A program made the translations under genes and the position numbers. From Bradyrhizobium sp. CCBAU 51627 (lineage in GTDB: Bacteria; Pseudomonadota; Alphaproteobacteria; Rhizobiales; Xanthobacteraceae), in NCBI RefSeq assembly GCF_028128765.1, contig NZ_LBJG01000027.1:62001-126000 (forward strand): 64,000 nt of DNA, given 5' to 3'. Positions within the stretch are counted from its first letter, which is position 1. Each line of letters opens with the position of its first letter. Of this stretch, positions 43,115 to 51,295 are shown piece after piece. A model generated the notes under the pieces. It made no database searches, was not told the DNA's origin, and worked only from the letters and a program-made list of their open reading frames with translations.

Positions 43115-44423
43115 ATTCCTCTTCCTTCGGGCGCGTCGCCCGCTCGATATAGCCTTTGGCGAGGGCATGATAGATGCCCTCCTCGCAGATCATCCGCGAG
43201 GTCGCGTGGGCGATCAGCGCGGCCGCCATCAACGGCACGACCATGCCGTGATTGTCGGTCATCTCGGTCACGATCACGAAAGCCGTGATCGGCGCCTGCA
43301 CCACGCCCGCGAAATAGGAGACCATGCCGAGCAGCATGATCGCGCCGAGCGGCGCGTCGTGGAAGAAAGATGCGATGTTGCTGCCGATGCCGGCACCGAC
43401 GGCGAGTGATGGCGAGAATATGCCGCCCGGGACACCGCTGATCGCGGCAAAGGTCGTCGCCAGAAGTTTGAGGATTCCGAAATCCTGGGGCAATGGCGAG
43501 CTGTGGTCGAGCGCGGTCCTCACCTGCGCATAACCTGTGCCGTAGATCGTGTCGCCGGACACCAGGCCACAGATGGCGACGGCGAGGCCGCAGGCAAATG
43601 CGAACCAGAGCGGATGTGCCTTGATCGCCCTGCCGAGCGGGTTGTCGAAACCGCGCGCCATGGCGATAACGACGCGGCTGAACAGGCCGCCCGCAAGCCC
43701 CCCCGCCACGCCGCAAAGCGGAACAGCAAGCCAATCGGCGCCACGCGCCAGCGACATCGCGCTACTGCCGAAATAGGCGTAATTTCCGGCCAGTGCGAGC
43801 GAGGTCAGGCCGGCGGCAATGACAGCAGCAATGATGAGGCTCGACGTGCGGGTCTCGAACGCCCGGCTCATCTCCTCGATGCCGAAGACGATTCCCGCAA
43901 GCGGCGTGTTGAAAGCCGCGGCGACGCCCGCGGCGGCCCCAGCCAGGATCAACCCGGGCTGGCGGCGCGGCGAGACACGGCCGAGTGCAAACATGATGGA
44001 GGCGCCGATCTGGACGGTCGGTCCTTCCCGCCCGACCGAGCCGCCGCACAGCAGGCCGAACAGAGTGAGGAATATCTTGCCGACCGCGATCCGAATCGAG
44101 ACCAGACTCGCGCGTGCCGCCTGATCGGTCAGATGCCGGGCCGCGATTGCCTGTGGGATTCCGCTGCCCTGCGCATTCGGGAACAGGCGGATGGTCAGAT
44201 AGGCTGACAGCATGAAGCCGAGCGGCGTCACCGCCAGCACGGCGTAACGCGACCTGGTCAGCAGGAGCGCAAAGGCATACTGCGCGAGATCGGCGAGCTG
44301 CGCCAGCGCCACCGCAGCGGCGCCGACCCCAATGCCACCGAGCACGAAAATCGTCCGCCGCTGCCATCGCGCGGATGTCAGCCTGAACAGACGTTTGTGT
44401 CGGGTCGAGAGGGGCCAGAGCAT
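43110..44423 (-). CDS. ClC-family chloride channel or H+/Cl- antiporter
   Basis: 437 residues, ~11 membrane helices. Filter motifs GSGIP (86-90), GREGP (131-135) and a C-terminal GVVQAPITAFVIVTEMTDN are present. The gating-glutamate position is Glu133 in GREGP, as in exchangers. No CBS domain. The TAG stop lies inside a palindromic repeat. The DUF1330 gene is upstream on the same strand with 57 bases between. Confidence 0.93.
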   Translation of the reverse strand: MLWPLSTRHKRLFRLTSARWQRRTIFVLGGIGVGAAAVALAQLADLAQYAFALLLTRSRYAVLAVTPLGFMLSAYLTIRLFPNAQGSGIPQAIAARHLTDQAARASLVSIRIAVGKIFLTLFGLLCGGSVGREGPTVQIGASIMFALGRVSPRRQPGLILAGAAAGVAAAFNTPLAGIVFGIEEMSRAFETRTSSLIIAAVIAAGLTSLALAGNYAYFGSSAMSLARGADWLAVPLCGVAGGLAGGLFSRVVIAMARGFDNPLGRAIKAHPLWFAFACGLAVAICGLVSGDTIYGTGYAQVRTALDHSSPLPQDFGILKLLATTFAAISGVPGGIFSPSLAVGAGIGSNIASFFHDAPLGAIMLLGMVSYFAGVVQAPITAFVIVTEMTDNHGMVVPLMAAALIAHATSRMICEEGIYHALAKGYIERATRPKEEES

Positions 44424-44480
44424 GGAGCCCCTGTTGTAGCCGGTTGCGCTCGGAAAAGAAGGGGCAAACCGGCAGATCAG

Positions 44481-44777
44481 CTAGATGGGGGCCGCCCCCT
44501 CGACAAACAGCAGCCGCCGCTGCAGCGCCGTCTGCCGCAGCTTGAGCGCCTCGGCATATTCCGGCGAGGCATACCATTCCTTCAACCGCACCATGGACGG
44601 GAATTCGACGACCACGACAGCCTTCGGCGGGAGGTTGCCTTCCGCCAGTTCGGCCTTGCCGCCGCGCACGAGGTAACGCCCGCCGTACTGTGCGACCGTC
44701 TTTGCGGCAAGGGTGCGATAGGCTTCAAATCCCTCGGGATCGCGCATCTCGACTTCGGAAATCACATAAGCCGTCAT
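44481..44777 (-). CDS. DUF1330-family protein
   Basis: 98 residues. Ferredoxin-like fold with YVISEVEMRDPEGFEAYRTL, YGGRYLVRGGKAELAEG and VVEFPSMVRLKEWYASPEYA, the hallmark blocks of DUF1330. Small dimeric protein of unknown activity. It begins 9 bases after the stop codon of the SDR gene at 44787, so likely one operon. Confidence 0.92.
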   Translation of the reverse strand: MTAYVISEVEMRDPEGFEAYRTLAAKTVAQYGGRYLVRGGKAELAEGNLPPKAVVVVEFPSMVRLKEWYASPEYAEALKLRQTALQRRLLFVEGAAPI

Positions 44778-44786
44778 GCATCGCTC

Positions 44787-45575
44787 CTAGGCAATCGTGT
44801 TGACGATGCCGCCTTCCGCGCGCAACGCCGCGCCATTGGTTGCGGAGGCTTCCTTCGAGGCCACGTAGACGACCATGTTCGCGATCTCGTCGACGCTGGC
44901 AAAACGTTGGATCAGCGAGCTCGGGCGGTGCTGCTTGACGAAGTTGGCCGCGGCCTCGTCGACCGACTGCCCGTTCTGCCTGGCGAGATCCTTCACGAAG
45001 GTTTCGACGCCCTCGGACATGGTCGGGCCAGGAAGCACCGAGTTCACGGTGACGCCGGTACCCTTGGTGAGCTGCGCGAGGCCGCGCGCGACCGCAAGCT
45101 GGGCCGTCTTGCTCATACCGTAGTGGACCATCTCGACGGGAATGTTGAGGCCGGACTCCGAGGAGATGAAGACGATGCGGCCCCAGTTGCGCTTGAGCAT
45201 GCTCTTCATGTAGGCGCGCGACAGCCGCACACCGCTCATGACGTTGACCTCGAAGAAGCGGCTCCAGTCTTCGTCCGGAATCGCGAAGAAATCCTTCGGC
45301 TCGAAAATGCCGGCGTTGTTGATGAGGATATCGACCTCGGGCAACGCCGCCACCAGCGCCTTGCAGCCCGAAGCGGTCGAGACATCAGCGGCGATGCCGC
45401 GCACCTTGGCCCCGACTCCCTCCAGCTTGCGTACGGCCGCATCGACCTTGTCCTGGCCGCGCCCGTTGATCACCACGCTGGCGCCGGATCCAGCGAGGCC
45501 CTTGGCGATGGCGTGGCCGATGCCGGCGGTCGAGCCGGTCACGAGCGCGGTCTTGCCGGAAAGGTCGATGTGCAT
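44787..45575 (-). CDS. Short-chain dehydrogenase/reductase
   Basis: 262 residues from the ATG at 45575 (MHIDLSGKTALVTGSTAGIG); AAGGAGATAT lies upstream. Classical SDR: TGSTAGIG (13-20), NNAG (86-89), Ser in VFISSESGL and Tyr152-x3-Lys156. Substrate unknown. The longer frame open to 45830 has no support. The SD lies in the 3' arm of a hairpin that could block initiation (see 45579-45605). Followed by the DUF1330 gene. Confidence 0.93.
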   Translation of the reverse strand: MHIDLSGKTALVTGSTAGIGHAIAKGLAGSGASVVINGRGQDKVDAAVRKLEGVGAKVRGIAADVSTASGCKALVAALPEVDILINNAGIFEPKDFFAIPDEDWSRFFEVNVMSGVRLSRAYMKSMLKRNWGRIVFISSESGLNIPVEMVHYGMSKTAQLAVARGLAQLTKGTGVTVNSVLPGPTMSEGVETFVKDLARQNGQSVDEAAANFVKQHRPSSLIQRFASVDEIANMVVYVASKEASATNGAALRAEGGIVNTIA

Positions 45576-45578
45576 GCA

Positions 45579-45605
45579 ATATCTCCTTGATGCTGACGGA
45601 GATAT
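45579..45605 (-). promoter_or_regulatory. Hairpin sequestering the Shine-Dalgarno of the SDR gene
   Basis: On the minus strand ATATCTCC, an 11-base loop, then GGAGATAT, then TGC and the ATG. The GGAG of the SD is fully paired with CTCC, an 8-base-pair perfect stem. Such stems can act as thermosensors or binding sites for translational repressors. The stem is only A/U-rich to half its length, so it may melt at moderate temperature. Confidence 0.5.
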
Positions 45606-45633
45606 CGTGCGCGGCGAAAGCAGCTGCAATCGT

Positions 45634-45653
45634 CTCTCACCGATGCGTGAGAG
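45634..45653. promoter_or_regulatory. CTCTCAC dyad upstream of the SDR gene
   Basis: CTCTCAC and GTGAGAG form perfect 7-base arms with a 6-base spacer, about 60 bases upstream of the SDR ATG. The shape suits a TetR/LysR-type operator. No regulator is adjacent, so this is tentative. Confidence 0.35.
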
Positions 45654-45723
45654 GATTCTGCTCGTTGCCTGTTCGAAGCCCCGAACAATCTCAAGCCGGA
45701 CCAAAGCTTCGAGAACGGCCAAC

Positions 45724-45753
45724 AAAAAAGCGGCGCTCGAGGGCGCCGCTTTT
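45724..45753 (-). terminator. Intrinsic terminator of the alpha operon
   Basis: On the minus strand AAAAGCGGCGC and GCGCCGCTTTTTT form an 11-base stem with a U tract. It starts 22 bases after the rplQ stop codon and ends the ribosomal superoperon. Confidence 0.9.
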
Positions 45754-45774
45754 CCAAACTCTATGCCTTCAGGC

Positions 45775-46191
45775 TTACGCCGCCTCGGCTTCCTTCGCCT
45801 GCACGGGACCGGAGTCCTGGCCCTTGGCATCGACGTCGCGATCGACGAACTCGATCACGGCCATCGCGGCGTTGTCGCCGTAGCGGAAGCCCGCCTTGAT
45901 GATGCGGGTGTAGCCGCCCTGACGGTCCTTGTAGCGGGGCGCCAGCACGTCGAACAGCTTCTTGACCTGGTCCTTGTCGCGCATCTCGGAGATGGCCTGG
46001 CGACGCATGGACAGGCCGCCCTTCTTGCCGAGGGTAACGAGCTTCTCGACGATCGGGCGAAGCTCCTTGGCCTTGGGCAGCGTGGTGACGATCTGCTCGT
46101 GCTTGATCAGCGCGGCCGCCATGTTGGCGAACATCGCGCGGCGGTGCTCGGCCGTGCGGTTGAGCTTCCGATGAACCTTGCCGTGACGCAT
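45775..46191 (-). CDS. rplQ: 50S ribosomal protein L17
   Basis: 138 residues, typical length. MRHGKVHRKLNRTAEHRRAM and the LVTLGKKGGLSMRRQAIS block are diagnostic. It binds 23S rRNA near the exit tunnel. An Ala/Glu-rich tail (AKEAEAA) extends past the folded core. Last gene of the alpha operon, 120 bases after rpoA; the gap holds a terminator-like hairpin. Confidence 0.98.
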   Translation of the reverse strand: MRHGKVHRKLNRTAEHRRAMFANMAAALIKHEQIVTTLPKAKELRPIVEKLVTLGKKGGLSMRRQAISEMRDKDQVKKLFDVLAPRYKDRQGGYTRIIKAGFRYGDNAAMAVIEFVDRDVDAKGQDSGPVQAKEAEAA

Positions 46192-46273
46192 GTGTGTAGT
46201 CCTTACTTAAAACTGCCGCGACGGTTCGTCGGACATGTTGCTCAGGTGGGCTGCCTGCGTTCGCCCATAAAAA

Positions 46274-46298
46274 TGACGGCCGGGGACGCCGGCCGTCA
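46274..46298 (-). terminator. Terminator-like hairpin between rpoA and rplQ
   Basis: Ten-base perfect arms TGACGGCCGG and CCGGCCGTCA with a 5-base loop; on the minus strand followed by TTTTTATG. It may lower rplQ expression relative to rpoA or mark an internal processing site. Confidence 0.7.
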
Positions 46299-46311
46299 CG
46301 GTGAAGTCGGA

Positions 46312-47343
46312 TCAGTAGTGATCTTCGAAGCGCTTGGCGAGCTCGTCGATGTTCTCCGGCGGCCAGCCCGGCACTTCCATGCCGAGGTGCAGACCCATCT
46401 GGGCCAGCACTTCCTTGATCTCGTTCAGCGACTTGCGGCCGAAGTTCGGAGTGCGGAGCATTTCCGCTTCGCTCTTCTGCACGAGGTCGCCGATGTAGAC
46501 GATGTTGTCGTTCTTCAAGCAGTTGGCCGAACGCACCGACAGCTCGAGCTCGTCCACCTTCTTGAGGAAGGCCGGGTTGAAGGCGAGGTCCGGGATGATC
46601 TCCTGGGCGACTTCCTTGCGCGGCTCTTCGAAGTTGACGAACACGTTGAGCTGATCCTGCAGGATGCGGGCGGCGTAAGCCACCGAATCATCCGGCGAGA
46701 TCGCGCCGTTGGTCTCGATCGTCATGGTCAGCTTGTCGTAGTCGAGGATCTGGCCCTCGCGGGTGTTCTCGACCTTGTAGGAGACCTTGCGGACCGGCGA
46801 GTACAGGCTGTCGACCGGGATCAGGCCGATCGGCGCGTCCTCGGGACGGTTGCGCTCGGCAGGCACGTAGCCCTTGCCGGTCGAGACCGTGAACTCCATG
46901 CGGATCTCGGCGCCCTCGTCGAGCGTGCAGATCTGCAGGTCCGGGTTCAGCACGGTGACATCGCCGACGGTCTGGATGTCGCCGGCGGTGACGACGCCCG
47001 GGCCGGACTTCTTCACGACCATGCGCTTGGGGCCTTCGCCCTGCATCTTGATCGAGATGTCCTTGATGTTCAGCACGATGTCGGTGACGTCCTCACGGAC
47101 GCCCGCGATCGAGGAGAACTCGTGCAGCACGCCGTCGATGTGCACCGACTGCACCGCCGCGCCCTGGAGCGAGGAGAGCAGGATGCGGCGCAGCGCGTTG
47201 CCGAGCGTCTGGCCGAAACCGCGCTCGAGCGGCTCGGCAACGATGGTCGCGAAGCGCGCGGGGTCACTGCCGGGCGTGACCTGGAGCTTGTTCGGCCGAA
47301 TCAGTTCTTGCCAATTTTTCTGGATCGTCACTGTTTCACCCAT
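46312..47343 (-). CDS. rpoA: RNA polymerase alpha subunit
   Basis: 343 residues from the ATG at 47343 (MGETVTIQKNWQELIRPNKL); 19 further codons are open upstream but unsupported. N-terminal dimerisation domain (FGQTLGNALRRILLSSLQGA) and C-terminal domain (CLKNDNIVYIGDLVQKSEAE, FGRKSLNEIKEVLAQMGLHL), which contacts UP elements and activators. Core of the transcription machinery. Confidence 0.99.
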   Translation of the reverse strand: MGETVTIQKNWQELIRPNKLQVTPGSDPARFATIVAEPLERGFGQTLGNALRRILLSSLQGAAVQSVHIDGVLHEFSSIAGVREDVTDIVLNIKDISIKMQGEGPKRMVVKKSGPGVVTAGDIQTVGDVTVLNPDLQICTLDEGAEIRMEFTVSTGKGYVPAERNRPEDAPIGLIPVDSLYSPVRKVSYKVENTREGQILDYDKLTMTIETNGAISPDDSVAYAARILQDQLNVFVNFEEPRKEVAQEIIPDLAFNPAFLKKVDELELSVRSANCLKNDNIVYIGDLVQKSEAEMLRTPNFGRKSLNEIKEVLAQMGLHLGMEVPGWPPENIDELAKRFEDHY

Positions 47344-47414
47344 ACAGGCCAGTCGATTTGAAAATTCAAATACTGGCGTTGGAGAAAGGCCGCAGATCAA
47401 ACCCGCGGCTTCTT

Positions 47415-47445
47415 AAAAAAGCATCGCGGGCACCACAGCGCCCGC
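47415..47445 (-). terminator. Terminator-like hairpin between rpsK and rpoA
   Basis: GCGGGC and GCCCGC make a 6-base stem with an 8-base loop; after GATGC a run of six T follows on the minus strand. Weak stem, so more likely an attenuating or processing element than a full terminator. Confidence 0.5.
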
Positions 47446-47454
47446 AACTTCGTA

Positions 47455-47844
47455 TCAGACGCGCCGACGCTTGCGCGGACGGCAACCGTTGTGCGGGATC
47501 GTCGTCACGTCGCGGATCGAGGTGACGGTGAAGCCCGCGGCCTGCAAAGCGCGCAGCGCCGACTCGCGGCCCGAACCGGGACCGGCAACTTCGACTTCCA
47601 GCGTGCGCATGCCGTGCTCCTGCGCCTTCTTGGAGACGTCTTCGGCAGCGACCTGTGCGGCGTAAGGGGTCGACTTGCGCGAGCCCTTGAAGCCCATCGT
47701 GCCGGCGGAGGACCAGGCAATCGTGTTGCCCTGCGCATCGGTGATGGTGATGGTCGTGTTGTTGAACGACGAGTTCACATGCGCGACGCCGGAGGCGATG
47801 TTCTTGCGCTCACGACGACGAACGCGGGTGGCTTCCTTGCCCAT
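47455..47844 (-). CDS. rpsK: 30S ribosomal protein S11
   Basis: 129 residues. IASGVAHVNSSFNNTTITIT, GFKGSRKSTPYAAQVAAEDV and the C-terminal TTIPHNGCRPRKRRRV are invariant S11 features. S11 binds the 16S platform near the mRNA exit. 121 bases after rpsM. Confidence 0.99.
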   Translation of the reverse strand: MGKEATRVRRRERKNIASGVAHVNSSFNNTTITITDAQGNTIAWSSAGTMGFKGSRKSTPYAAQVAAEDVSKKAQEHGMRTLEVEVAGPGSGRESALRALQAAGFTVTSIRDVTTIPHNGCRPRKRRRV

Positions 47845-47965
47845 TGAGTCCCTTTCCTGAAGATCTCAAACGCCGCCGTAATGCCAGCGGCTACACCTGT
47901 GGAACGAAAAGCGCGTGGCGAACGGGTCACCCGTAGCGCCACACGCCGCGATAGAATTCGAAAAC

Positions 47966-48334
47966 TTACTTCTTCTTGCCGGCGATGGCCTTGGCCGGGC
48001 CCTTGCGCGTACGCGCATTGGTGTGGGTGCGCTGGCCGCGCACCGGCAGACCGCGACGATGACGCAGGCCGCGATAGCAGCCGAGGTCCATCAGACGCTT
48101 GATGTTGATACCGACTTCACGACGCAGATCGCCCTCGACGAGATAGTCGCGGTCGATGACTTCGCGGATCTGGAGCACTTCAGCGTCGCTGAGCTGATTG
48201 ACGCGACGATCCTCGGGGATCTTCACCTTCTCGAGGATCTCACCAGCGATCTTCTGGCCGATGCCATGGATGTACTGGAGCGCGATCAGCACGCGCTTGT
48301 TGGTCGGAATGTTCACGCCGGCAATACGGGCCAC
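47966..48334 (-). CDS. rpsM: 30S ribosomal protein S13
   Basis: 122 residues. The initiation codon is GTG at 48334, with family sequence starting at once (MARIAGVNIPTNKRVLIALQ). The H2TH block YIHGIGQKIAGEILEKVKIP and the basic C-terminal GLPVRGQRTHTNARTRKGPA are typical. S13 contacts P-site tRNA and L5. The non-ATG start may reflect lower initiation. Confidence 0.98.
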   Translation of the reverse strand: MARIAGVNIPTNKRVLIALQYIHGIGQKIAGEILEKVKIPEDRRVNQLSDAEVLQIREVIDRDYLVEGDLRREVGINIKRLMDLGCYRGLRHRRGLPVRGQRTHTNARTRKGPAKAIAGKKK

Positions 48335-48522
48335 GGCCTTCTCTCCTGTTGCCGATCCCTCGTCAGGAATCGGGCTTTAAGTGCTTATGTTTCTCGGGCA
48401 GGTGTTCACAAACGCGAACACGACGCCCACCCCTGGTCTTCCTGGGGCCCGGCATCGTTTGAAACTATCCGACTTGGATGCGGGGCTTATTAGGGGATTC
48501 CAGGGGCTTTCGTCAACCGCCG

Positions 48523-49434
48523 CTAGCGCTTGGCTCGCTTTTTCGTGACCTTTTTTGCGGTCTTTTTGGCACCTTTCTTGACAGCCTTCTTAGCGGTCTT
48601 TTTAGCCACCTTCTTCACGGCTTTCTTAGCGGCTTTCTTGGCAGCCTTGGCTGCCTTTTTGGCACCGTTCACAGCCTTTTTGGCTGACTTCGCCGGTTTT
48701 GGAGCCTTTTTGGCCGCTTTTGCCGACTTTTTGGCTGCCTTGGCCTTTTTGGCCGCCTTCTTGGCGGGAGCCGCCTTGGCCGCGCTGCGGGCATGGGTCT
48801 TGCCATGGGTCTTGCCATGGGTCTTGCCATGGGTCTTGGGCTCAACCGCGCCCAGCGCCAGGAGCTGGCGATGGATGGCACGGGTGACCTCGTCGATGGC
48901 CATCATGCCGTCGATAGTCGAGAGCTTCCGACGCTCGGAATAATAGTGAATCAGCGGTTCCGTCTGGCTGCGGTAGCTGGCAAGCCGCTTGGTCAGGACC
49001 TCCGGGGTATCGTCGAGCCGGACCTCCTCGCCGCGCTCCCGCATTTGGGCGACACGGGTCTCCACGCGACTCAGTAGCGCGCTCTCGTTGACGCGGAGCT
49101 CTATCACGGCATCGAGCTTCATGTGCTTGTGCTTCAGCAGTTCGTCCAGCGCCTCGGCCTGCGGCACGGTACGAGGGAAGCCATCCAGGATGAAGCCGTG
49201 CTTGGCGTCCGGCTGTTCGATCCGGTCGGAGATGATTCCGACCACGACATCGTCAGGGACGAGACCGCCGCTGGCCATGATCTCCTTGGCCTTCAGCCCG
49301 ACCGGCGTTCCCGCCGCGACGGCTGCACGCAACATCTCGCCGGTCGAGAGCTGGACGATGCCATAACGCTGCACCAGCAGCTGCGCCTGGGTCCCCTTGC
49401 CCGATCCTGGCGGTCCCAGAAGTATAATTCTCAT
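48523..49434 (-). CDS. adk: Adenylate kinase with a Lys/Ala-rich C-terminal tail
   Basis: 303 residues against about 215 for a usual short-LID enzyme. Residues 1-197 are a complete adenylate kinase: P loop GPPGSGKGTQ (7-16), AMP-binding region, FILDGFPRTVPQ (81-92) and short LID lacking zinc Cys. It interconverts ATP plus AMP and two ADP. From about 198 on, four GKTH tetrapeptides are followed by ~85 residues of AKKA/AAKK repeats ending KKRAKR, like the histone H1 tail or bacterial H1-like proteins. The DNA of the GKTH repeats is a 12-base tandem repeat (48796-48842). The tail could bind nucleic acid. Confidence 0.96.
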   Translation of the reverse strand: MRIILLGPPGSGKGTQAQLLVQRYGIVQLSTGEMLRAAVAAGTPVGLKAKEIMASGGLVPDDVVVGIISDRIEQPDAKHGFILDGFPRTVPQAEALDELLKHKHMKLDAVIELRVNESALLSRVETRVAQMRERGEEVRLDDTPEVLTKRLASYRSQTEPLIHYYSERRKLSTIDGMMAIDEVTRAIHRQLLALGAVEPKTHGKTHGKTHGKTHARSAAKAAPAKKAAKKAKAAKKSAKAAKKAPKPAKSAKKAVNGAKKAAKAAKKAAKKAVKKVAKKTAKKAVKKGAKKTAKKVTKKRAKR

Positions 49435-49813
49435 CGGCGTACGCCCCCCGGATTGGTGAGCGATACGTCGCGCACCTGTGTTTGAAAGTCAGCAGCAGTG
49501 CAAATCATAATCAGCGCTGCACCGCTACCCATATCATAGGGGAGCAAATGCCCGGTCGCCAAGAAGAGCTTTGAAATCAGTGATTGCGCTGCAGGGAAAG
49601 CAGCTCTGCCGGTAGGACCGAACGGTTGTCGATCGCTTTCCGCAGGCGCAGCGCGTTGCTCGCGCGGCGAATCGGCGGCGCTGGTGCGCCGCCTCGAGAG
49701 GACGCCGCGGCGCTAAAGCGCGATGCCATTAGGATGAATCGTCATCGCGCTTTAGGTTGTTGTTTGAGCATGATCTTTTCGGAAAACCGCTGCGCACTTT
49801 TCCGTATCATGCT
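49435..49813. other. Gene-free stretch between secY and adk
   Basis: 379 bases, the longest gap in the ribosomal superoperon. I see no coding frame. The right-hand ~100 bases (49713-49816) are a repeat described separately. The rest, including AATCATAATCAGCGCTGCA, shows no clear promoter, although one for adk-rpsM-rpsK-rpoA-rplQ would make sense here. Confidence 0.5.
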
Positions 49814-49816
49814 CTA
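49713..49816. repeat. CTAAAGCGCGATG / GAGCATGAT double-palindrome repeat
   Basis: CTAAAGCGCGATG (49713-49725) and CATCGCGCTTTAG (49743-49755) are perfect arms; a second hairpin has GAGCATGAT (49766-49774) and ATCATGCTC (49806-49814), with CTTTTCGGAAAAC and CACTTTTCCG inside. I recognise it as a repeat widespread in Bradyrhizobium and Rhodopseudomonas intergenic regions. Its last bases supply the secY stop (49814-49816). Confidence 0.75.
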
Positions 49817-51145
49817 GCGGCGGCGGCCCCGCAGCTTCGACTTCCGGATCAGGCCTTCATACTGATGCGCCAGCAGATAGCCCTGCACCTGCGCCACCGT
49901 GTCCATGGTGACACTGACCACGATCAGCAGCGAGGTGCCGCCGAAGTAGAACGGCACCGAAGCGTAGGAGATCAGGATCTCCGGGATCAAGCAGACGATC
50001 GCGAGATAGATCGCGCCTAGCACGGTGATGCGCGACAGCACGTAGTCGATGTATTCGGCGGTGCGCTCGCCGGGACGAATGCCCGGGATGAAGCCGCCAT
50101 GCTTCTTCAGATTGTCCGCGGTCTCGGTCGGGTTGAACACGATCGCGGTGTAGAAGAAGGCGAAGAACACGATCAGCGCCAGATAGAGGATCAGGAACAG
50201 CGGACGGCCGTGGCCGAGCTGGGTCGTGATCCACTGGAACCATTCCGGTCCCTTGCCCGCGTTGAAGTTCGCGACCGTGGTCGGCAGCAGCAAGAGCGAG
50301 GACGCGAAGATCGGCGGGATCACGCCTGACGTATTGAGCTTGAGCGGCAGATGCGAGGACTGGCCCTCGAACATCTTGTTGCCGACCTGGCGCTTCGGAT
50401 ACTGGATCAGCAGCCGGCGCTGGGCGCGCTCCATGAACACGATGAAGGCGATCACGGCGACCGCCATTACGATCACGACCAGGATCAGGCCTGTCGACAT
50501 CGCGCCCTGACGGCCGAGCTCGAGCATGTTGGCAAGTGCTGCGGGCAGCTCGGCGACGATGCCGGAGAGAATGATCAGCGAGATACCGTTGCCGATGCCG
50601 CGCGAGGTGATCTGCTCGCCCAGCCACATCAGGAACATGGTGCCGCCGGTCAGCGTGATCGCGGTGGAGAGACGGAAGAACATGCCGGGATCGCTGACGA
50701 CGTTGCCGGCGCCTTCAAGGCCGACCGCGATGCCGTAGGACTGGAACGCGGCCAGGATCACCGTAAGATAGCGGGTGTACTGGTTCAGCGTCTTGCGGCC
50801 CGCCTCACCTTCCTTCTTCAGCGCCTCGAGCTGCGGCGAGACGGTGGTGAGGAGCTGGATGATGATCGAGGCCGAGATGTACGGCATGATGTTCAGCGCG
50901 AAGATCGCCATGCGGTGGATGCCGCCGCCGGCGAACATGTTGAACATGCCGAGGATGCCGCCCGCCTGCGACCTGAACACCTGCTCCCAGATGTTGGGAT
51001 CGATGCCGGGCAGCGGGATGTAGGTTCCGAGCCGGTAAACGAGCAGCGCACCCAGTGTGAACCAGATGCGCTTCTTCAGTTCGTCGGCCTTGGCGAACGC
51101 GCCGAAATTGAGATTGGCTGCCAGTTGTTCCGCTGCAGAGGCCAT
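49814..51145 (-). CDS. secY: Protein translocase subunit SecY
   Basis: 443 residues with ten membrane helices. ELKKRIWFTLGALLVYRLGT near the start, the plug region (FNMFAGGGIHRMAIFALNIM) and GGFIPGIRPGERTAEYIDYV loop identify the channel-forming subunit of SecYEG. Its TAG stop lies in a palindromic repeat. 150 bases downstream of rplO; the gap has a GGCCCGC hairpin. Confidence 0.99.
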   Translation of the reverse strand: MASAAEQLAANLNFGAFAKADELKKRIWFTLGALLVYRLGTYIPLPGIDPNIWEQVFRSQAGGILGMFNMFAGGGIHRMAIFALNIMPYISASIIIQLLTTVSPQLEALKKEGEAGRKTLNQYTRYLTVILAAFQSYGIAVGLEGAGNVVSDPGMFFRLSTAITLTGGTMFLMWLGEQITSRGIGNGISLIILSGIVAELPAALANMLELGRQGAMSTGLILVVIVMAVAVIAFIVFMERAQRRLLIQYPKRQVGNKMFEGQSSHLPLKLNTSGVIPPIFASSLLLLPTTVANFNAGKGPEWFQWITTQLGHGRPLFLILYLALIVFFAFFYTAIVFNPTETADNLKKHGGFIPGIRPGERTAEYIDYVLSRITVLGAIYLAIVCLIPEILISYASVPFYFGGTSLLIVVSVTMDTVAQVQGYLLAHQYEGLIRKSKLRGRRR

Positions 51146-51263
51146 ATTGGACTTTCTCCCGCCGCCTTTTGCGCCGTCATACCCGCGGCCGGGCTATTCT
51201 AGCGGACGCCGGACACTATCTGGGGCTTCGGCTTCGATAAGTCCATCGTCCCGCATACGCCAA

Positions 51264-51282
51264 GGCCCGCAAGGCGCGGGCC
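51264..51282 (-). terminator. Hairpin after rplO
   Basis: GGCCCGC and GCGGGCC pair over a 5-base loop, starting 14 bases after the rplO stop (51296) on the minus strand. No U tract. Could be a processing or attenuation site upstream of secY. Confidence 0.5.
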
Positions 51283-51295
51283 AATGACGCAGTTG

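Noticed and set aside
45238..47361. Plus-strand open frame of about 707 codons
   Set aside because: Antisense to rpoA, rplQ and part of the SDR gene.
48796..48842. Short direct repeats in adk as a possible CRISPR
   Set aside because: Contiguous 12-base units with no spacers, coding in frame for GKTH.
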